A DNA stretch of 64,000 bases from Macrosoma leucophasiata (GCA_036365455.1 JAWQUS010000008.1:10337501-10401500), one strand, 5' to 3'. Shown: positions 1 through 11,269, counted from the stretch's first letter. A program made the numbers and translations. The notes: generated from the letters alone by a model not told the origin.

Positions 1-132
1 TGCTGGACCAAAGGTTGCCCGGCTTCGGTCCACGTCCACTCCTGGACCGAAACTTTCCCGACTTCGGTCCACGTCCACTGCTGGGCCGAAGCTTTCCCGG
101 CTTCGGTCCACCAGTGGACTTCTTTTGGCTGA
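1..132 (+). repeat. 39-bp minisatellite with an open 13-codon frame
   Basis: Two full units (1-39, 40-78) and a partial third (79-about 110) of a GC-rich repeat with the core cttcggtccacgtccac. Because 39 is a multiple of three, plus frame 1 stays open from the window edge to a TGA at 130-132 and reads as a repeated 13-residue unit. No start is visible and the array continues off the window. The unit resembles the tctgctggacc motif widespread in lepidopteran retroelements, so a TE-derived satellite is more likely than a gene. Confidence 0.75.
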
Positions 133-359
133 TATTATAATGATAAACTGCAAAATTTTTAGACGTTTTTATCACAATTTACCATTACTTAGCGTCATCT
201 AGCAGCCTCTTTTGCTTCTTGCGGCGACGGTTCCTTTCCTATTAAGTTATAGGGTAATGTTAGGTAAGTTGTCTACAATATTTTTCGTATTTGGTAAAAC
301 ACGAAGATTTATTTTAATCAGAACAGTGTTGGGAACAATTATTTTATTAATATTCAAAA

Positions 360-726
360 TCTATACATATAATAAAACATTAAAATCCGCGTGTCTGTAC
401 ATTGTATATATTTACGAAAAACCCAACTGGGGATGTTAAAATATTATTAGAACACTTTTCAATGATTTTTAATTTTTTTGTGTCTGTTTGTCCCTTTGTC
501 CAGGCTAATCTCCAAAGATACTGGACGGATTCGAATGAAACTTTTTGTGGTGTATAGATACTAAGTCTGGCCAACATTTAGGCTACTTTTTACCGCGGGA
601 AAATTACTAATTCCCACGGGAATCTCTACATTTAATTTCATTTTCCTATACAAATAGTCCGTATCTATCAAACCTTTGACATATTATTTCATTGTGAGGC
701 AATACGAACTTTGCCGAGTCAGCTAG
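360..726 (+). mobile_element. Non-autonomous Helitron-like element
   Basis: Starts TCTATACATATAATAAAA after an A and ends CTAG before a T, the A|TC...CTAG|T pattern of Helitrons. A short stem (ggcaa/ttgcc) lies just before the CTAG. Its 5' part matches 12319 onward and 26280 onward; its 3' part matches 21495-21592. No coding capacity. The class is inferred from the ends. Confidence 0.6.
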
Positions 727-1461
727 TTCCATAATAACATTTTGAATCCAACAATCTGTGACGCTTTCACGGCTAAATGACAATTTTTTGTCATGAAAAT
801 AGTTTAAGATCAACGGTCAAAATAGGGTATATTTTTTCAAGAACTACCTACTACGGGGCTAAAATATTGTACAAAAATTGACCACTTAACCGATTTTAAT
901 GAATAGTGATACAAATAAAGTCGATAATAATATACTTATTACGAATTCTACGTTGACGAAGTTGGGCAATAGCTTGTATCAGTATAAAATCGAATACAAT
1001 GTAAATGTTGAGTTACATCATATATTTGAAGCCCCAATGATACATAGTCGAATAGATTACCAACACAGCAACATTCATTTTAGCTCGATAAATGGCAAAC
1101 AAAAGTAAGGAAAAAAAATATTGAAAGTAAGACATTTTGTGCAATAAAATATAATGTAATTGTTATCTTATATTGAGTTCATTAATGCAAAATTTAGTTG
1201 CGTAGACAGTAATTACAGCGCCTTTAAAATTCAGAATTAGATATTGATTAGTTAAGGCATAATTAGGAATTGCTCCAATAGCGTCACGAGCCATCCGTCA
1301 AGCTTTCGAAGTTAGAAGCGTGAAAAGGTAACAGACACGAGAAGTGAATGGACCAATTAAATAATTCAGTTAATCGTGGAGCCGCCGGCGGCGACGTAAA
1401 CATGCGTGAGAGGGGCGAGGTGTCGTGGGAGGGGTCTGTGGAGGGCCGAGGGCGTGGCCGG
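727..1461. other. Upstream flank of the acj6 promoter
   Basis: AT-rich to about 1240, then progressively more GC-rich toward the promoter. No repeat recognised and no supported ORF; a 69-codon frame at 899-1108 has no recognisable features. The last 200 bp contain tccaatag near 1275 and two homeodomain-type ATTA/TAAT cores near 1355-1375, plausible proximal promoter elements but unproven. Confidence 0.4.
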
Positions 1462-1469
1462 TGACGTCA
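1462..1469. promoter_or_regulatory. CRE palindrome TGACGTCA
   Basis: A perfect full cAMP-response element lying 16 bases upstream of the predicted initiator, inside the GC-rich island. CREB/ATF bZIP proteins bind this sequence. The proximal position, rather than the 8-mer alone, makes it credible. Confidence 0.6.
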
Positions 1470-1482
1470 CGGGGCGCCGCGC

Positions 1483-1517
1483 TCAGTCGGTCAACACCCG
1501 GCGCACGGAGCGGTCGC
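1483..1517 (+). promoter_or_regulatory. TATA-less Inr + DPE core promoter of acj6
   Basis: TCAGTC (1483-1488) matches the arthropod initiator, putting +1 at the A, 1485. Counting from there, +28 to +33 is GGTCGC (1512-1517), which fits every position of the downstream promoter element consensus DSWYVY, at the spacing DPE function requires. No TATA box is seen. The predicted leader to the start codon is 152 nt. Confidence 0.65.
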
Positions 1518-1636
1518 GGCGACGCGTCGCCTTTTTAACCCCAAAGTACGATAAAGTCGCCAAAATTTTCGACCGGCAGTACCACTCACCCTCCAAGGTG
1601 TTGAAGTTGGAGGACGACCCTTGGGGGTCATGTGCC
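1485..1636 (+). other. acj6: Predicted 5' UTR of acj6
   Basis: GC-rich leader from the predicted start site to the ATG at 1637. An out-of-frame ATG at 1630-1632 lies seven bases before the chosen start; both have a G at -3. There is no in-frame ATG between 1406 and 1637, so the start is unambiguous within this exon. The 5' boundary rests only on the Inr. Confidence 0.5.
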
Positions 1637-1759
1637 ATGTACTCCCCGGACAAGATGAAGTCCGGCGGGGGGCTGATGGCACCCCCCGGATGTTTTCCAG
1701 GCCGGTACAGTCCAACGTACCGCAGCTCGGACCCCCGGCGCTGCGTGCCCAACCCATCT
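1637..1759 (+). CDS. acj6: acj6 coding exon 1 (POU class IV factor, N-terminus)
   Basis: Encodes the first 41 residues, beginning MYSPDKMKSGGG and running through CFPGRYSPTYRSS to CVPNPS, then a strong GTGAGT donor at 1760 in phase 0. The CFPGRYSP-YRSS block is, from memory, nearly identical to Drosophila Acj6 (abnormal chemosensory jump 6), a Brn-3/Pou4f-type nuclear transcription factor that specifies olfactory receptor choice and neuronal wiring. The first in-frame ATG is used; Drosophila, as I recall it, starts a few residues further upstream. No DNA-binding domain is in this exon; the POU domain is encoded beyond the window. Reading through the donor opens a 181-codon frame that is only intron. 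Confidence 0.93.
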
Positions 1760-2333
1760 GTGAGTACCCATTCTATATCCACCTACATCTCTCACATACC
1801 GACAACCTTCACTTTGGACGTTGGTGGGCGACACAGTTCAGATGGGATAAGATTATTCGTGTATCATTTTACAGGAACACCCAAGATCTACATTTACAAT
1901 TCTTTTCTAGGTATTTCATCATTCTTCTTCTATTTGAATGCTGTGCGTTAATATGTTTGTTTATTGCTGGCATCTGCTTTAGCGAGTTACATGGAGCTCC
2001 ATGGGGGAATTAATAATTATTTTTTAGCGAAATGTGTGCAATTTTTCTTACATATTCCAGTTTAATACGGAGAAATAATATTTTATAACGTAAACAAAAT
2101 CCAAAATGTAAACACAAAACCTTTGTGAATTGGTTATTCCTAAAGCCTTTTTTGGATTGCAGTGTAAATAAATAAGCTACACTTAAACTTTTTATCAACA
2201 TACTTAACAAATTAATAGTATAATCTTAAAGTGGCTGGAAAATTAGTGATCGAAATAAAAATAAAAAATATTGAGTTCATTCTTAAATATGAATAGTAAA
2301 AGTTCTTATCATTTGTACAGACTTATATATATA
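1760..2333. other. Quiet intronic stretch
   Basis: AT-rich sequence just after the exon 1 donor. No repeat, RNA or supported ORF recognised. Confidence 0.5.
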
Positions 2334-2531
2334 CTAGCTGTTGCCAGCGGCTTCGCCCGCGTGGATGTCGTTTTATAAATAACTAAGTAGTTTATGTTAT
2401 TTCTCAAAGTCAGCTCTATCTCTGTACCAAATTTCATTCAAATCGGTTCAGTCGTTTGGACGTAGAAGGTAACAGACAGACAGACAGACAGAGTTACTTT
2501 CACATTTATAATATTAGTACGGAAGTACGGA
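2334..2531 (-). mobile_element. Short Helitron-like element, 198 bp
   Basis: On the minus strand it begins A|TCCGTACTTCC..., passes a taatattataaatg motif, a (gaca)n tract and a tgaatgaaatttggtac block, and ends gcaacagCTAG|T. This is the common lepidopteran repeat with the gcttcgcccgcg terminus. Near-identical termini recur at 6722, 8128, 14253 and 62510. Confidence 0.6.
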
Positions 2532-3114
2532 TTAATAGACGATTGTGATCTTGTGTGGTATTTAAGGAACATAAACGACAAACGAATCTGAAGTTACACT
2601 CTTAGAAAAGACTCCGACGGCATCGCGTTTCGTTCGACAGTTTGTTTAAAATCATAAGACGAACAAAATCGTATTCGTGTGAATTAAATTGTTCTAATAA
2701 ACGAAAGCATACCAATTCAAGATTGAGAGCAACTTTTAACGTAATATAATAATAACAATAAATAGTGAAAACCAGTTTTTATTATTTAAGTTAAAATTTC
2801 ATATTATTTCTTATCAAAACAAAAATTATACATAGAGTTTCCTTTTACATTATTGAATTTGATTTCAAAATTGAAATTTTTTATTGAACTCTAGGTACCG
2901 CAGTACACAAATGTAGTAAAGCATAAAAACAATCCAATTTATAAGATGATTTTGGTTCCTCCATTCATATCTTTTTCAAATAGATGTAGTTTTAATTAGT
3001 TCCAATTCTCGAACATTTCATTTCGCCTGCTGTTATCTATTGCATCCATAGATAACTAATAAAAATAAAAAATAAAATAAATAGCTATTTAAAAAAAAAC
3101 TGAATAGTTGTGAC
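2532..3114. other. Quiet intronic stretch
   Basis: AT-rich, with A and T runs near 3060-3100. Nothing recognised. Confidence 0.5.
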
Positions 3115-3240
3115 AGTTTTCAACTTGTTTCCGCCGACGGCCGTCGCTACGCGCTACAGCTAGAAGCTACGCGCCGTCGGTCGTCGAGGTCGATTGCTTG
3201 CGGCCGGCGCCGCCTACGCCGTAGCTCCGTAGCATGTCTA
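3115..3240. repeat. GC-rich block with inverted gctacgc/gcgtagc words
   Basis: An island of about 125 bp with repeated cgctacgcgctac and ctacgccgtagc words on both strands, flanked by very AT-rich DNA. A loose cousin (cgtagcatcacgtagca) occurs near 41336. Probably the core of an old TIR or foldback transposon; class not identified. Confidence 0.4.
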
Positions 3241-4062
3241 CGTCAAAACCGATATAAACTAAAATAAAATATGAATTAACTGTATAACGAACTAGATAGT
3301 ACATTATTATAACTAAAATAAGAAAAATCATATTATTGTAATTGGGAGAAATTGAAAAATAAAGAACTGTAGATTAAAATAATTTTAAATCACGTATATC
3401 TTTCCCAAACTGGAATATGTAAATTTGTATTTAACCATTTCTGTTTTCAGGCAATTTAGATATCGTCGGCATCGGTTGAAGATAACATTATCTAAAAAGC
3501 AATCACACACCCGTTTAGTGAAAATACTTTTATGATTATTTTGTTCATTTTACTCTTTATTAAGAGAAAATGTTTTTTTTTACTTCTGAGGTAGGTAACA
3601 ACAGGTAGGAACAGTTTTAATTATTACGCTGCAAAAAACCGAGGTAAAACCAAACTTATTCTATCATATAGGATTTTGGATTATACAATACTATACAGAG
3701 TGACGTGACTCATTGTATAAATTCAGTTTCTGATTCCAAAATTATAATATTTAAGTAGAATTTTTAAGCCGTTTTAATACATAATTTTATATTTACGAAG
3801 CAAACTTATTTATTAACTGTAGGTACATTAAATAATTATCGCGCTCAACACCGAATGTGAAAAACGAATGTGCATTCCTAATTAAGATTTAAAATAATGA
3901 GCGGATTTATCACTCATTATTTTGAATAGTTTGTTTACTCCCAACACTTTTATTGGTCAATCAATCGTATTGGTGTACAGGTGTATACTAGTATAACAAA
4001 ATTCATTTGTTTTGGACAAATATTAGGTTGCACATCAACATTAGAAAGAGAACATGTTGTTT
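3241..4062. other. Quiet intronic stretch
   Basis: AT-rich. A 40-bp segment (tttgtttactcccaacacttttattgg, 3929-3960) recurs at 4616-4645 around SINE-A copies, so part of it is a local duplication. No gene recognised. Confidence 0.4.
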
Positions 4063-4364
4063 TACTGGTGATAGAGCTCCAGTGACGGAGCTCGCGGGCG
4101 TAGGCACCACCGCATTACCTAATATACTTGCCGCTAAATGGTAGTGTTCAGCACTATCGTGTTCCGGTCAGGTGGTAATGTACGGCCCTGTAATTTCCGG
4201 CACAGAGGCATAACACCTTAGGCCTCAGGAGTGGCAACGCATCTGCATTTTGACCTTGGTCTTTGTGTGGGTGTCAATAGGCTGCAGTCATCACTTAACA
4301 TCAATGTGAACTGCATGCTTGTTTGCCACTTCCGTAACATAAAAAAAAAAAAAAAAAAAAAAAA
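4063..4364 (+). mobile_element. SINE-like element, family A
   Basis: Opens with ctggtgatagagctccagtg, has an internal ggcaccaccgcattacc block and gtagtgttcagcactatcg, then gctgcagtcatcacttaacat, and ends tgccacttcc followed by a 24-A tail (4341-4364). About 300 bp, non-coding. The same body is present in several other copies in both orientations. No obvious tRNA head, so a LINE-derived or 5'-truncated SINE is possible. Confidence 0.7.
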
Positions 4365-4419
4365 TGTCTTTTTATTTTTGGCAGAAGTTAAGTAGTTTCC
4401 TTATCAAATACCAAATTGC

Positions 4420-4615
4420 TTTTACTGTTGGTAGAGTTCCAGTGCGGGTGCAGGCACAACTGCATTACCTACCTGATCTATCTGCGGCCAAATTATAGTG
4501 TTCGGTACTTGTGTTCCGATTAGATGACTTTGGTTATGATGACCTCCGGTTTTTGTGTAAATGTTTAGAGACACCAGTGTTCCATTTACCATCAATGTGA
4601 ATTACATGCATAGTT
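4420..4615 (+). mobile_element. Degenerate family A copy
   Basis: Recognisable blocks (ggtagagttccagtg, gcattacct, atcaatgtgaa) are present but heavily diverged and internally shortened. It lies directly after the poly(A)-tailed copy, so the two may be a local duplication or nested insertions. Confidence 0.5.
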
Positions 4616-4762
4616 TGTTTACTTCCAACACTTTTATTGGTCGTATAACAAAATTAATTTGTTTTGGACAAATATTATGTTGGTTTATTTGCATCATGTT
4701 CTCTTTCCATGTCCATCATGAAAAGAGAACATGATACAAATAAATGACATATAAAATCAAAG

Positions 4763-4880
4763 CTTACACTCGTAAGCGTATACCTTGTGTGGGGCTGTCT
4801 CCACACTAGTAGGTATGTGGAACGGAGATCGAACTCGTGACCCTCGCGTCAAACGGTCGTCACACATCGCTGGATCAACA
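4763..4880 (-). mobile_element. tRNA-headed SINE, family B (diverged)
   Basis: Minus strand carries the tRNA-like promoter region (gagttcgatctccgttcc, box B type) followed by a body ending near aagcttacactcg. It matches the heads at 5196 and 34699 only loosely. Confidence 0.45.
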
Positions 4881-5195
4881 CAAAAAAATTAAAAAAATAA
4901 CACTCAGAAAAAATACAAATACTGAACTTTAATAAGTTTTTTTTATTTTTAACGTAAGGAAAAAAATATGATTTTTTATTAAGGTACTTTCATAATATAA
5001 AATTATCTTACAGTTAGATATTGAAATTCGTATATGAGGAGTATTTGTCACATTTAATTTTATTTTATAGTTTTCGCTACACTCATTTGGAAGATGAACC
5101 TAAAATTGACTGATGTTACCTTGAAGTCTTACTGACTTGTTCGGTTAAGATTTTTTACCTACTAGGAAAAAATCGCCATCCATCTACTATATTTT

Positions 5196-5420
5196 GACGA
5201 CCCGGTTAGTCCAGCGGTGTGAGATGACCGTTTGATTCGAAGGGTCGCGGGTTCGATCCCCGCACCGGGACAAATATTTGTATGGCCTACAGATATTTGT
5301 TTCGGGTCTGGGTGTTTGTGTATGTGTTGTATGTGTACAACGGCACCCACGACACAGGTTTATACCTACTGTGGGGCTGTGAGTGTAAGCGTATTTTATT
5401 ATATTATTTTTATTATATTT
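5196..5420 (+). mobile_element. tRNA-headed SINE, family B
   Basis: A 75-nt tRNA-like head with a box A-like taGTCCAGCGG and a perfect box B (GGTTCGATCCC, near 5250); cccggt at the start can pair with accggg at its end. The body ttgtatggcctacagatatttg, gggtgtttgtgtatgtg, caacggcacccacgacaca follows, then an AT-rich tail. Pol III transcription from the internal promoter is expected if the copy is active. Related copies are at 34699, 42637 (minus) and 59990 (minus). Confidence 0.75.
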
Positions 5421-5567
5421 ACTTAGGTACATATTACAGAAATGGTTATCACATTTATATTTTACTTATCGGAAAAAAGTGACAACATTAACAAATTTCA
5501 AATAAGTGTTGTTTAAATTCCTTAATTTCCATCCAACTATGTAAATCTCCAAGAAAATTATGTAATA

Positions 5568-5699
5568 CTAGCGGACCCGACAGACTTCGTCCTGTCAAGA
5601 AATTAAAAAAGACCAAGATTAGATAAATCCGTTCAGCCGTTCTCGAGTTTTAGCGAGACAAACAGCAATTGATTTTTATATACTATAGATATCTATGTA
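5568..5699 (-). mobile_element. Short Helitron-like element
   Basis: Minus strand starts A|TCTATAGTATAT and ends gtccgCTAG|T, with the ctcgagttttagcgag block in between. The same block recurs as fragments at 10675 and 61785. Confidence 0.5.
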
Positions 5700-5795
5700 G
5701 GAAAGTCCTTCTTGAGAATTATAATCTATAGTTACCTTATACAGGCATCTTAACTTTTATCAGTTCATAAACTTTTGCAGATAGAAATTAGTAGG

Positions 5796-6225
5796 TATTA
5801 CCATTTTTTGTTTTATATTATTTCGCACTAACACATGCTTGTGAAATATATTTTATTTAAAGAAAAATGGAAAGAAAAATTTGACTTCAGGCGAGACTCG
5901 AACTCGCGGCCTACTGGGAATCTAGTCCAGCCGCTCTTCCAATTGAGCTACTGAAGTCCTGCCCGATTTGTCAAATCTTTCCTTCACATTTTTTGCATTG
6001 CTTTATGGTAGCAGCAGCGCCATCTATTGCCAACTATGCTAGTTAGGCAACCGATATAATAGACTTTGCAGTTTATTGAATATCGTAAAGAAGTCGCTTT
6101 CGACAGGACTTCAGTAGCTCAATTGGAAGAGCGGCTGGACTAGATTCCCAGTAGGCCGCGAGTTCGAGTCTCGCCTGAAGTCAAATTTTTCTTTCCATTT
6201 TTCTTTAAATAAAATATTACCATTT
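5796..6225. mobile_element. tRNA-like foldback element with 11-bp target duplication
   Basis: TATTACCATTT flanks the element on both sides (5796-5806, 6215-6225), giving a 408-bp insertion. It contains two matching inverted arms (5848-5961, 6104-6217), each with a 76-nt tRNA-like sequence: 5883-5958 on the minus strand and 6107-6182 on the plus strand. Each has a box A (TAGCTCAATTGG), a box B core (GTTCGAGTC), a closing acceptor stem and a T5 run right after the 3' end. The anticodon arm is two bases off a normal tRNA, so this is tRNA-like rather than a confident functional tRNA. The 142-bp spacer includes cagcgccatctattg, common in Lepidoptera. Confidence 0.75.
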
Positions 6226-6721
6226 CTTTTTTTACTACAATTTACCGTAGTACTTAATGGTAGAAAACATGAAAATGATTTGCAAACAAATATGAAATAA
6301 AGACATATTTTGGTCGCTTACATTATGTTATGAATAAACAAAGTAATTTTGCTTAATTCTTGAAATAGAAGACTAATTAAGAGTTAACCATTTTAAAGGA
6401 ACGAAAACAGAATTATTCTTAAATTAGGTGCTTTATATTTAATCGACCAAATGTGCACGTAACGTAAATATATTATTATACGTTAATAAAGTTTATCGGT
6501 GCTTTAAAGGATTATTATAATCGCATTGAATGTTTCATAAAGTAAAAAGGTTTATGTGGTAACCTTTATTTACAAAATGTATTATAAAATGGTTTAAAAA
6601 TTTCATCACGAAATTAATATTTCATATTTTATGAATTTCTACTTGGAGAGTATGTGACATTATATTTTAAATCATCATTGCAACTTACACCAATGCGGAT
6701 TACTTTAGACTTATATCATGG
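6226..6721. other. Quiet intronic stretch
   Basis: AT-rich, nothing recognised. Confidence 0.5.
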
Positions 6722-6975
6722 CTAGCCGTTGCCCGCGGTTCCGTCCGCGTGTAGGTCACTTTTCGCGTTACCTGTGGATACGTATCATCCCAAACAAATT
6801 ATCCCATGGCATCCCACAGAAACATTTTCATGGTTGCACATCCTATGTGTTAATCCAAGTTACCCTCTATGTGTGTGCCAAATTTCATGAAAATCGGTTC
6901 AGCAGTTTTGCGTGAAGAGTAACAATCAAACAAACATACAAACTTAAACATTTATAATATTAATATACGATACGA
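6722..6975 (-). mobile_element. Helitron-like element, diverged
   Basis: Carries the cgttgcccgcggttccgtccgcg terminus next to CTAG (6722-6725), the ccaaatttcatgaaaatcgg block and a tttataatattaatat end. The base before CTAG is G instead of A, so the insertion context is eroded. Confidence 0.5.
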
Positions 6976-8127
6976 TTAAAATTACATGCAGGTATTCACC
7001 GCGTTAACTTTCCTTTGTTGCTCTTTTATTTGGTTATTAACGTAAAAATCCTAAAAAGAAAAACAAAACTTAAAACTAGCATTAGGTAACAGGTATTACC
7101 CTGAGTTTGCATTGATGAAACATTCACATAAAAACATGTTAAAATGATAGGTTTGACAGCAGTGCGAACGCTAGCTTAGAGACCAATAAAGTGGGGCCAA
7201 GTAATATGCAAGTAGCAAGTTAAATTATACATCATGTAACTTTAAATGTATAATATTTTGTTTGTTTGTAACAACGGGTTAGATACCCGTTGCTTATGTA
7301 TAATGGGTATATAATATAATTTTGAACAACATTCGGTATTATCGTGAATAGTTAATTTATTATTTTATTACTGTCAGTCACATCATGTTTTCTTTGTATT
7401 AAACATATCAATAGTTCAATTTCGAATACCCAGTTAATTAAAATACATCTTCAAATGCTTTATTTATCAGCAACTAAAATTAAATAGAAATTAATATCAC
7501 ATGCATCAGCCGTCTATTATACAAATAAAACAACAGGCATTTAGGCCTCACGGCATATAGCCTTCTATTATAGTAACAAATCTCTGGTGTAGGCGCACAG
7601 TATTATTGCATTTCTGTTCGATGTACAGTTCTCTCGTTTTAGCGCACGACGTAATTGGTGTTGTGGAACGAGAAAGGTAGGTTCACCCGTTGCTATCTTA
7701 TTTTATTCATGGGAGCGCGAAACACGTCGTACGGTGAGACAGGTGTATACTCTGAGCTTCGGGTAAGAGAAGGACAGACGACGCCTCCCATGACCGACTG
7801 CAAACAAAACATAGACGAGGGTGAGCGGTCACGGACGATTGTTATTCGACTTATATAGTAACAACGTCTACGATAATAAAAAGAGAAATGATCATAATAA
7901 TACAAAGGAAGATGCATCTATTGAAATCTTTGATAACAATTATATAAAGATACTTAGAGATGTCGTGGGGATCGTGAAAGTATTGCATTACATTTTTATT
8001 GGAATTGTAACATTTTGATTTCATTCGAACTCCGTTATTATCTACTGGCATAGAGTCAGGTTATCTTTCAGTTCAGTGAGTCCATTACATATACCTATAA
8101 TTATTATTTAAAAACATTTATTTTTAA
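6976..8127. other. Quiet intronic stretch
   Basis: No repeat identified with confidence. A small stem (aacgggt/acccgtt) lies at about 7275-7293. The 7640-7860 part is richer in GC and open for 67-74 codons on both strands, without recognisable protein features. Confidence 0.4.
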
Positions 8128-8467
8128 CTAGCTGTAACCGCGACTTCGTCCGCTTGAGAATTTATGGTTGTTCAGTATCTACCCAGACGAAGTCTTGGGC
8201 GCAACTAGTATAAAAGTAGCCTAGTAGTAAGTTACTCCTTATTACATCAGTTATCTGCCAGTAAAAGTCCCGTAAATCATCCGTTCCCAAGATTAGCGCC
8301 GCCAAACAGACAGACAGACAAAAATAGTAAAAAATGTTGTTTCAGTACTTATATTTGCCGTGTATGCATACACATACCTACCTACATATTATGCATTTAG
8401 TAAAAAGCGGTTATTCGTATATTACAAACAAACACTTCAATTTTATTTATTTGTATGTATGTATAGA
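8128..8467 (-). mobile_element. Helitron-like element, 340 bp
   Basis: Minus strand begins A|TCTATAC and ends gttacagCTAG|T. It contains the acgggacttttactggcagataactgatg block and a gaca tract shared with 14253, 20537 and 26944. Confidence 0.6.
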
Positions 8468-11269
8468 TGTTGATTACGTATGTATATATTCACGACAAGT
8501 CTCTCACAGGGAGAGTGCGTGTTTTTGTTATGTGAAGATGTGAAACACCTTTTTTTTTTATTAAAAAATCAGCAGTTTGGCTACAACAAAAAGGCTAAAA
8601 TTTTCCATCTCTTCCTTTTCATCCAAAACTAGTCTTAAAATGTTGAAAACAAAAATACAGAAAGTAGTCGTTGACTTGACTATACATATAATTACAGAAA
8701 AGCAATTATAAGCTTTTGATATTTAAAGAAACATGAAATTTGTCTCTTGTACGGAACCCGGTGAACTGGAGTGCGACTTGTACTTGACTGATTTTTTAGA
8801 ATAAACTCCCGTTTATAGCGCTTCACAAAAAATTGAGTATTTGAGAAAAATTGAATGGTTCCTGAGATATCACTGACAGGAAACCACATCTGGCATACGG
8901 CTAGTGGCTTTGGCTTAATAAATTGGCATTCAAGTTATCAACGCGGGTATAAAGTATAAAACTGAATAAAAGCAACAGACCAGATTTTGTCTGCAGAAAT
9001 CCAAATACACCGCACTACCTAGATTTTCAGTTTTAAAATACGTTCCTACGACGTTTTGGGAAACTATACTCTAGTGCAAAGAATCGAGAATGGAGTATCG
9101 TATAACAACTATAACAAAACCTTGACGTACAAACCAAACAAAGAGGCTTTGTCTACTCGACACTATTGTCTGACGACTGTAGAGTCTACTTTTCTATAAC
9201 GACTTGTAATTTGTCAGTGGGTTTGGCGAGCATTACGAAAAAAACATGAATGCCAGTTTAAGCCTTAACAGTGTCGAAACACTACGACATTTTCATGAAA
9301 AAAGGGCAAATAATAAAAAATAACGTCATAAAAAGAAAGAGAAGGGTCATAAATTATGTATTGATGTTTAGTTCTGCGTTTCAAAGAAAATTCAGTTAGC
9401 TTGCCTTTGACATACCGATATGTGTTTACCTATTCATGTAAAATATCATATCGCTAACTTTTGACTCCACAATTATGTGCCTACCTGTGCGTTTTTTCCC
9501 AGAGTCAATAATTTTGATCAGAAAACTTTTTTGTGTTTCAATACTAGTAAGGGTGTTATGATATGAAGTACGAGTAGCTATGGTAGCTTTTTTGGCCGTT
9601 GCGTTGTCGGTTCCGAGTGATTTCGTCATTTTTTAAAAACTGATTTTCATCGTGCCCTCTTATAACAATAAATTAACATTACGTTATGTCTTATGTATTA
9701 TTTTTAAATTTTGCAAGACATTGATGTACTTTAATTGACTAACTACTATATATTACAAATATTTTTATAGGAACCTTAAACAAACTATACTTTAATTTTG
9801 TGCTTAAGTATATACACCGCACTAACAGGGCGCATGTGTAGAATGTCATGTAGGTATCTGTTTAGTTTGCTAATGAACACTAAGTAGTTTTCACAAGATT
9901 TTTTGTATGTTCTAAGGTTTTTATGAGTTACACTCATTGAATAAAACTCTTTGTACGCATTTATCATGCGAATATGAAGATTATTTTTAAAAAGTAATTT
10001 GGCATTGTATAAAATATTTTGGCGAACATTAACATACACAGTGATCACAGTCATAAAGGTTACACATAAGACTATATTAAGATAGGTTGATACAATGACA
10101 TGGCAAAATAAACATCATCTCGTGAATTAATTTGAAGCAAGTTTGATCAAAACTAGTTCTTTGTCAATAGTTGGAGTTAGTTTTGAGTTGAGTTCCGAAT
10201 GCTACCAGTAGGTATATCTGAGCAGGTCTGATCAATACGTACTTGCTGCCTCGAATAACACGAAAACAGAAGCATGCACGGGTTATCTTCGATTGTAGAT
10301 CGTTCATGATACGCATAGTGTTTAAGCTTTTAAACATTGGTAAATGATCGAAAGTTTATGAACTATTTGAGTTCACATGGCGAACACAGATGAACAGAGA
10401 GCTTTTCTTGAAAATAGATCCATCCAATAGAGCCACGAGGCGTCTTTTATTCGTAATACAACTTAGATATATTTTATAAGGTAACTCTATCTATTTTTGT
10501 AACAAGTACTTTTTAAAAAAAATCACGATGAACTTTTTACTGCCCTTCAAAATGACAATTGAATATTTGTGATAAATTTTAAGCGACCTCATCTGAGTGT
10601 AAGGCCTTGAACTGGATGTCAAAGATCCGCGGGGCGATAACAATCTATGCGTCATAATTAACCAAATCCGTCCATCCGTTCTCGAGTTTTAGTGAGATTC
10701 ATTCCAGCCGAGTGATGTCCACGGCTCAACAAAGCCTGCCCCACAGACACTTACTATATTCATTGCAACTCCCGAGACTTACGTTGTTTTAACTATGTTT
10801 TTTTATTGTCAAGAAGTGGCAAACAAACATATACAGCTTACATTGATCGTAGTAATTCTGGACATGCGGCTCCGTCATTGAAAATTATGATAAATGTGAT
10901 AGTTAATCTCAAACTCAAAAATTTATTTAATCACTTGGAAATAATAAAATTTGCTTGTGATAGGTCAAATTACAAAATACAAAATTTAAAAAAAATATAT
11001 AAATTTTAATTATTTGGAAAATTAAAGCGAATATCAACTCATATGTTGCTTAATACGTCAAAGTAAACAAAAATAAAACAAATAATGGTCCAATAATACT
11101 TAATAATAAAAAGAGTTTCAACGGAATGTTCCATTCTCTTTTTTACAACGGCAAGATAAGACTAAATAAAAGAATATGGGACATTCTTTGTCATTCACTG
11201 GCAGAGTTCCGAAGCCCACATTAGTGAGAAAAAACCTGCCAAAACAACACTCAGTAGGGATATGATAGC
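8468..11269. other. Long quiet intronic stretch
   Basis: Mostly unique AT-rich sequence. Fragments seen: ttgtacggaaccc near 8748, typical of a common lepidopteran repeat; and a Helitron-like internal piece (ccatccgttctcgagttttagtgag) near 10672. ORFs of 63-89 codons on either strand have no domain signature and are treated as chance. Confidence 0.4.

Noticed and set aside
1406..1951. 181-codon plus ORF across acj6 exon 1
   Set aside because: It starts at a GTG upstream of the predicted transcription start and runs into intron 1; only the 1637-1759 part is supported by homology.
6107..6182. Functional tRNA gene
   Set aside because: Promoter boxes, stems and T5 are present, but the anticodon arm has extra bases and the sequence belongs to an inverted mobile element.
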